Of a stretch of DNA of 64,000 bases, positions 63,478 to 64,000 are shown one piece after another. The stretch's first letter is position 1, and each line of letters opens with the position of its first letter. This DNA comes from Tritrichomonas musculus (Eukaryota > Parabasalia > Tritrichomonadida > Tritrichomonadidae): assembly GCA_039105265.1 (NCBI GenBank), contig JAPFFF010000040.1:186001-250000 (forward strand), written 5' to 3'. The notes beneath the pieces are model-generated. The model did no database searches, was not told where the DNA came from, and was given only the letters and a program-made list of their open reading frames with translations. Both the position numbers and the translations under genes were made by a program.

Positions 63478-64000
63478 TAACATCATTGAATTCGACAGCA
63501 TTGAGTTCAGCAACATCGAATTCAATAACATCGAATTCAATAACATCGAATTCAAAAGCATCGAATTTAACAACATCGAATTCAAAAGCATCGAATTCAA
63601 TAACATCGAATTTAACAACATCGAATTCAACAGCATCGAATTCAACAGCATCGAATTCAACAGCATCGAATTCAACAGCATCGAATTCAACAGCATCGAA
63701 TTCAATAACATCGAATTTAACAACATCGAATTCAATAACATCGAATTTAACAACATCGAATTCAACAACATCAAATTCAAAAGCATCGAATTCAATAACA
63801 TCGAATTCAACAACATCGAATTCAAAAGCACCGAATTCAAAAGCATCGAATTCAATAACATCGGATTTAACAACATCGTATTTAACAACATCGAATTCAA
63901 AAGCATCGAATTCAACAACATCGTATTTAACAACATCGAATTCAAAAGCATCGAATTCAACAGCATCGAATTCAAAAACATCGAATTCAAAAGCATCGAA
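63478..64000. repeat. Right 15-bp GAATTC-type array, about 35 copies, running off the window
   Basis: Units such as AACATCGAATTCAAT, AGCATCGAATTCAAC and AACATCGAATTTAAC repeat without interruption to the window edge. The period is a multiple of three and stops are avoided on both strands (IEFNN/IEFNS forward, MLLNS reverse), but there is no sign of a gene. The element's right end lies outside. Confidence 0.92.

Noticed and set aside
63463-63996. 177-residue minus-strand ORF of repeated MLLNS
   Set aside because: It arises because the 15-bp DNA repeat is a multiple of three without stops; start codons occur in every unit and it ends at the array edge.
1-64000. Search for tRNA, rRNA and other structured RNA genes
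   Set aside because: Nothing recognisable by eye; a covariance-model scan would be needed to exclude them.

Overview
The window is AT-rich eukaryotic DNA whose genes are intron-poor and whose protein families point to a trichomonad-type parabasalid, probably close to Tritrichomonas. The pointers are BspA-like LRR proteins, DUF3447-type ankyrin proteins, a kinase with Sel1 repeats, a BTB-like/LRR relic, a trichomonad-type membrane cyclase relic, and Merlin, Tc1/mariner and hAT DNA transposons. Species is inference; no rRNA or tRNA gene was recognised.

Layout. 1-10066: two near-identical 2-kb non-autonomous elements, each with a 43-bp tandem array, flank a BspA-like LRR gene (minus). 10067-12451: gene-poor, with a GC-rich hAT-like end, a 252-bp duplication, a Tc1/mariner MITE and a DUF3447 relic. 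12452-31933 is the gene-dense core: Sel1/kinase gene, decayed Sel1 sequence, calponin-homology protein, intact 841-aa ankyrin protein, small acidic protein, second ankyrin protein broken near its C-terminus, VWA protein, MFS sugar transporter, broken BTB-like/LRR gene, MATE transporter. 32267-42110: small palindromic elements and relics (hAT transposase, a membrane adenylate/guanylate cyclase, unidentified genes). 43033-47550: an ankyrin gene whose middle has been swollen by a 25-bp minisatellite.

49626-60536 is a nest of DNA transposons: a long-TIR element carrying a 539-bp MULE-like insertion (9-bp target duplication), and a complete 5.7-kb Merlin element (8-bp target duplication) with an almost intact transposase. 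Both lie between two inverted 24-bp sequences that may be the ends of an older host element. 61104-64000: a 663-aa gene fusing an apparent Rpn10/Ssl1-like VWA domain and an acidic linker to a full Tc1/mariner/IS630-type DDE transposase, flanked by 15-bp tandem arrays in inverted orientation. This fusion is the most unusual feature of the window.

There is no pathway or operon. The intact host genes cover surface or adhesion-type repeats (LRR), ankyrin scaffolds, signalling (kinase, VWA), actin binding (CH) and transport (MFS, MATE). Much of the remaining sequence is transposon, minisatellite and decayed family copies. All statements rest on reading the sequence and translations by eye.
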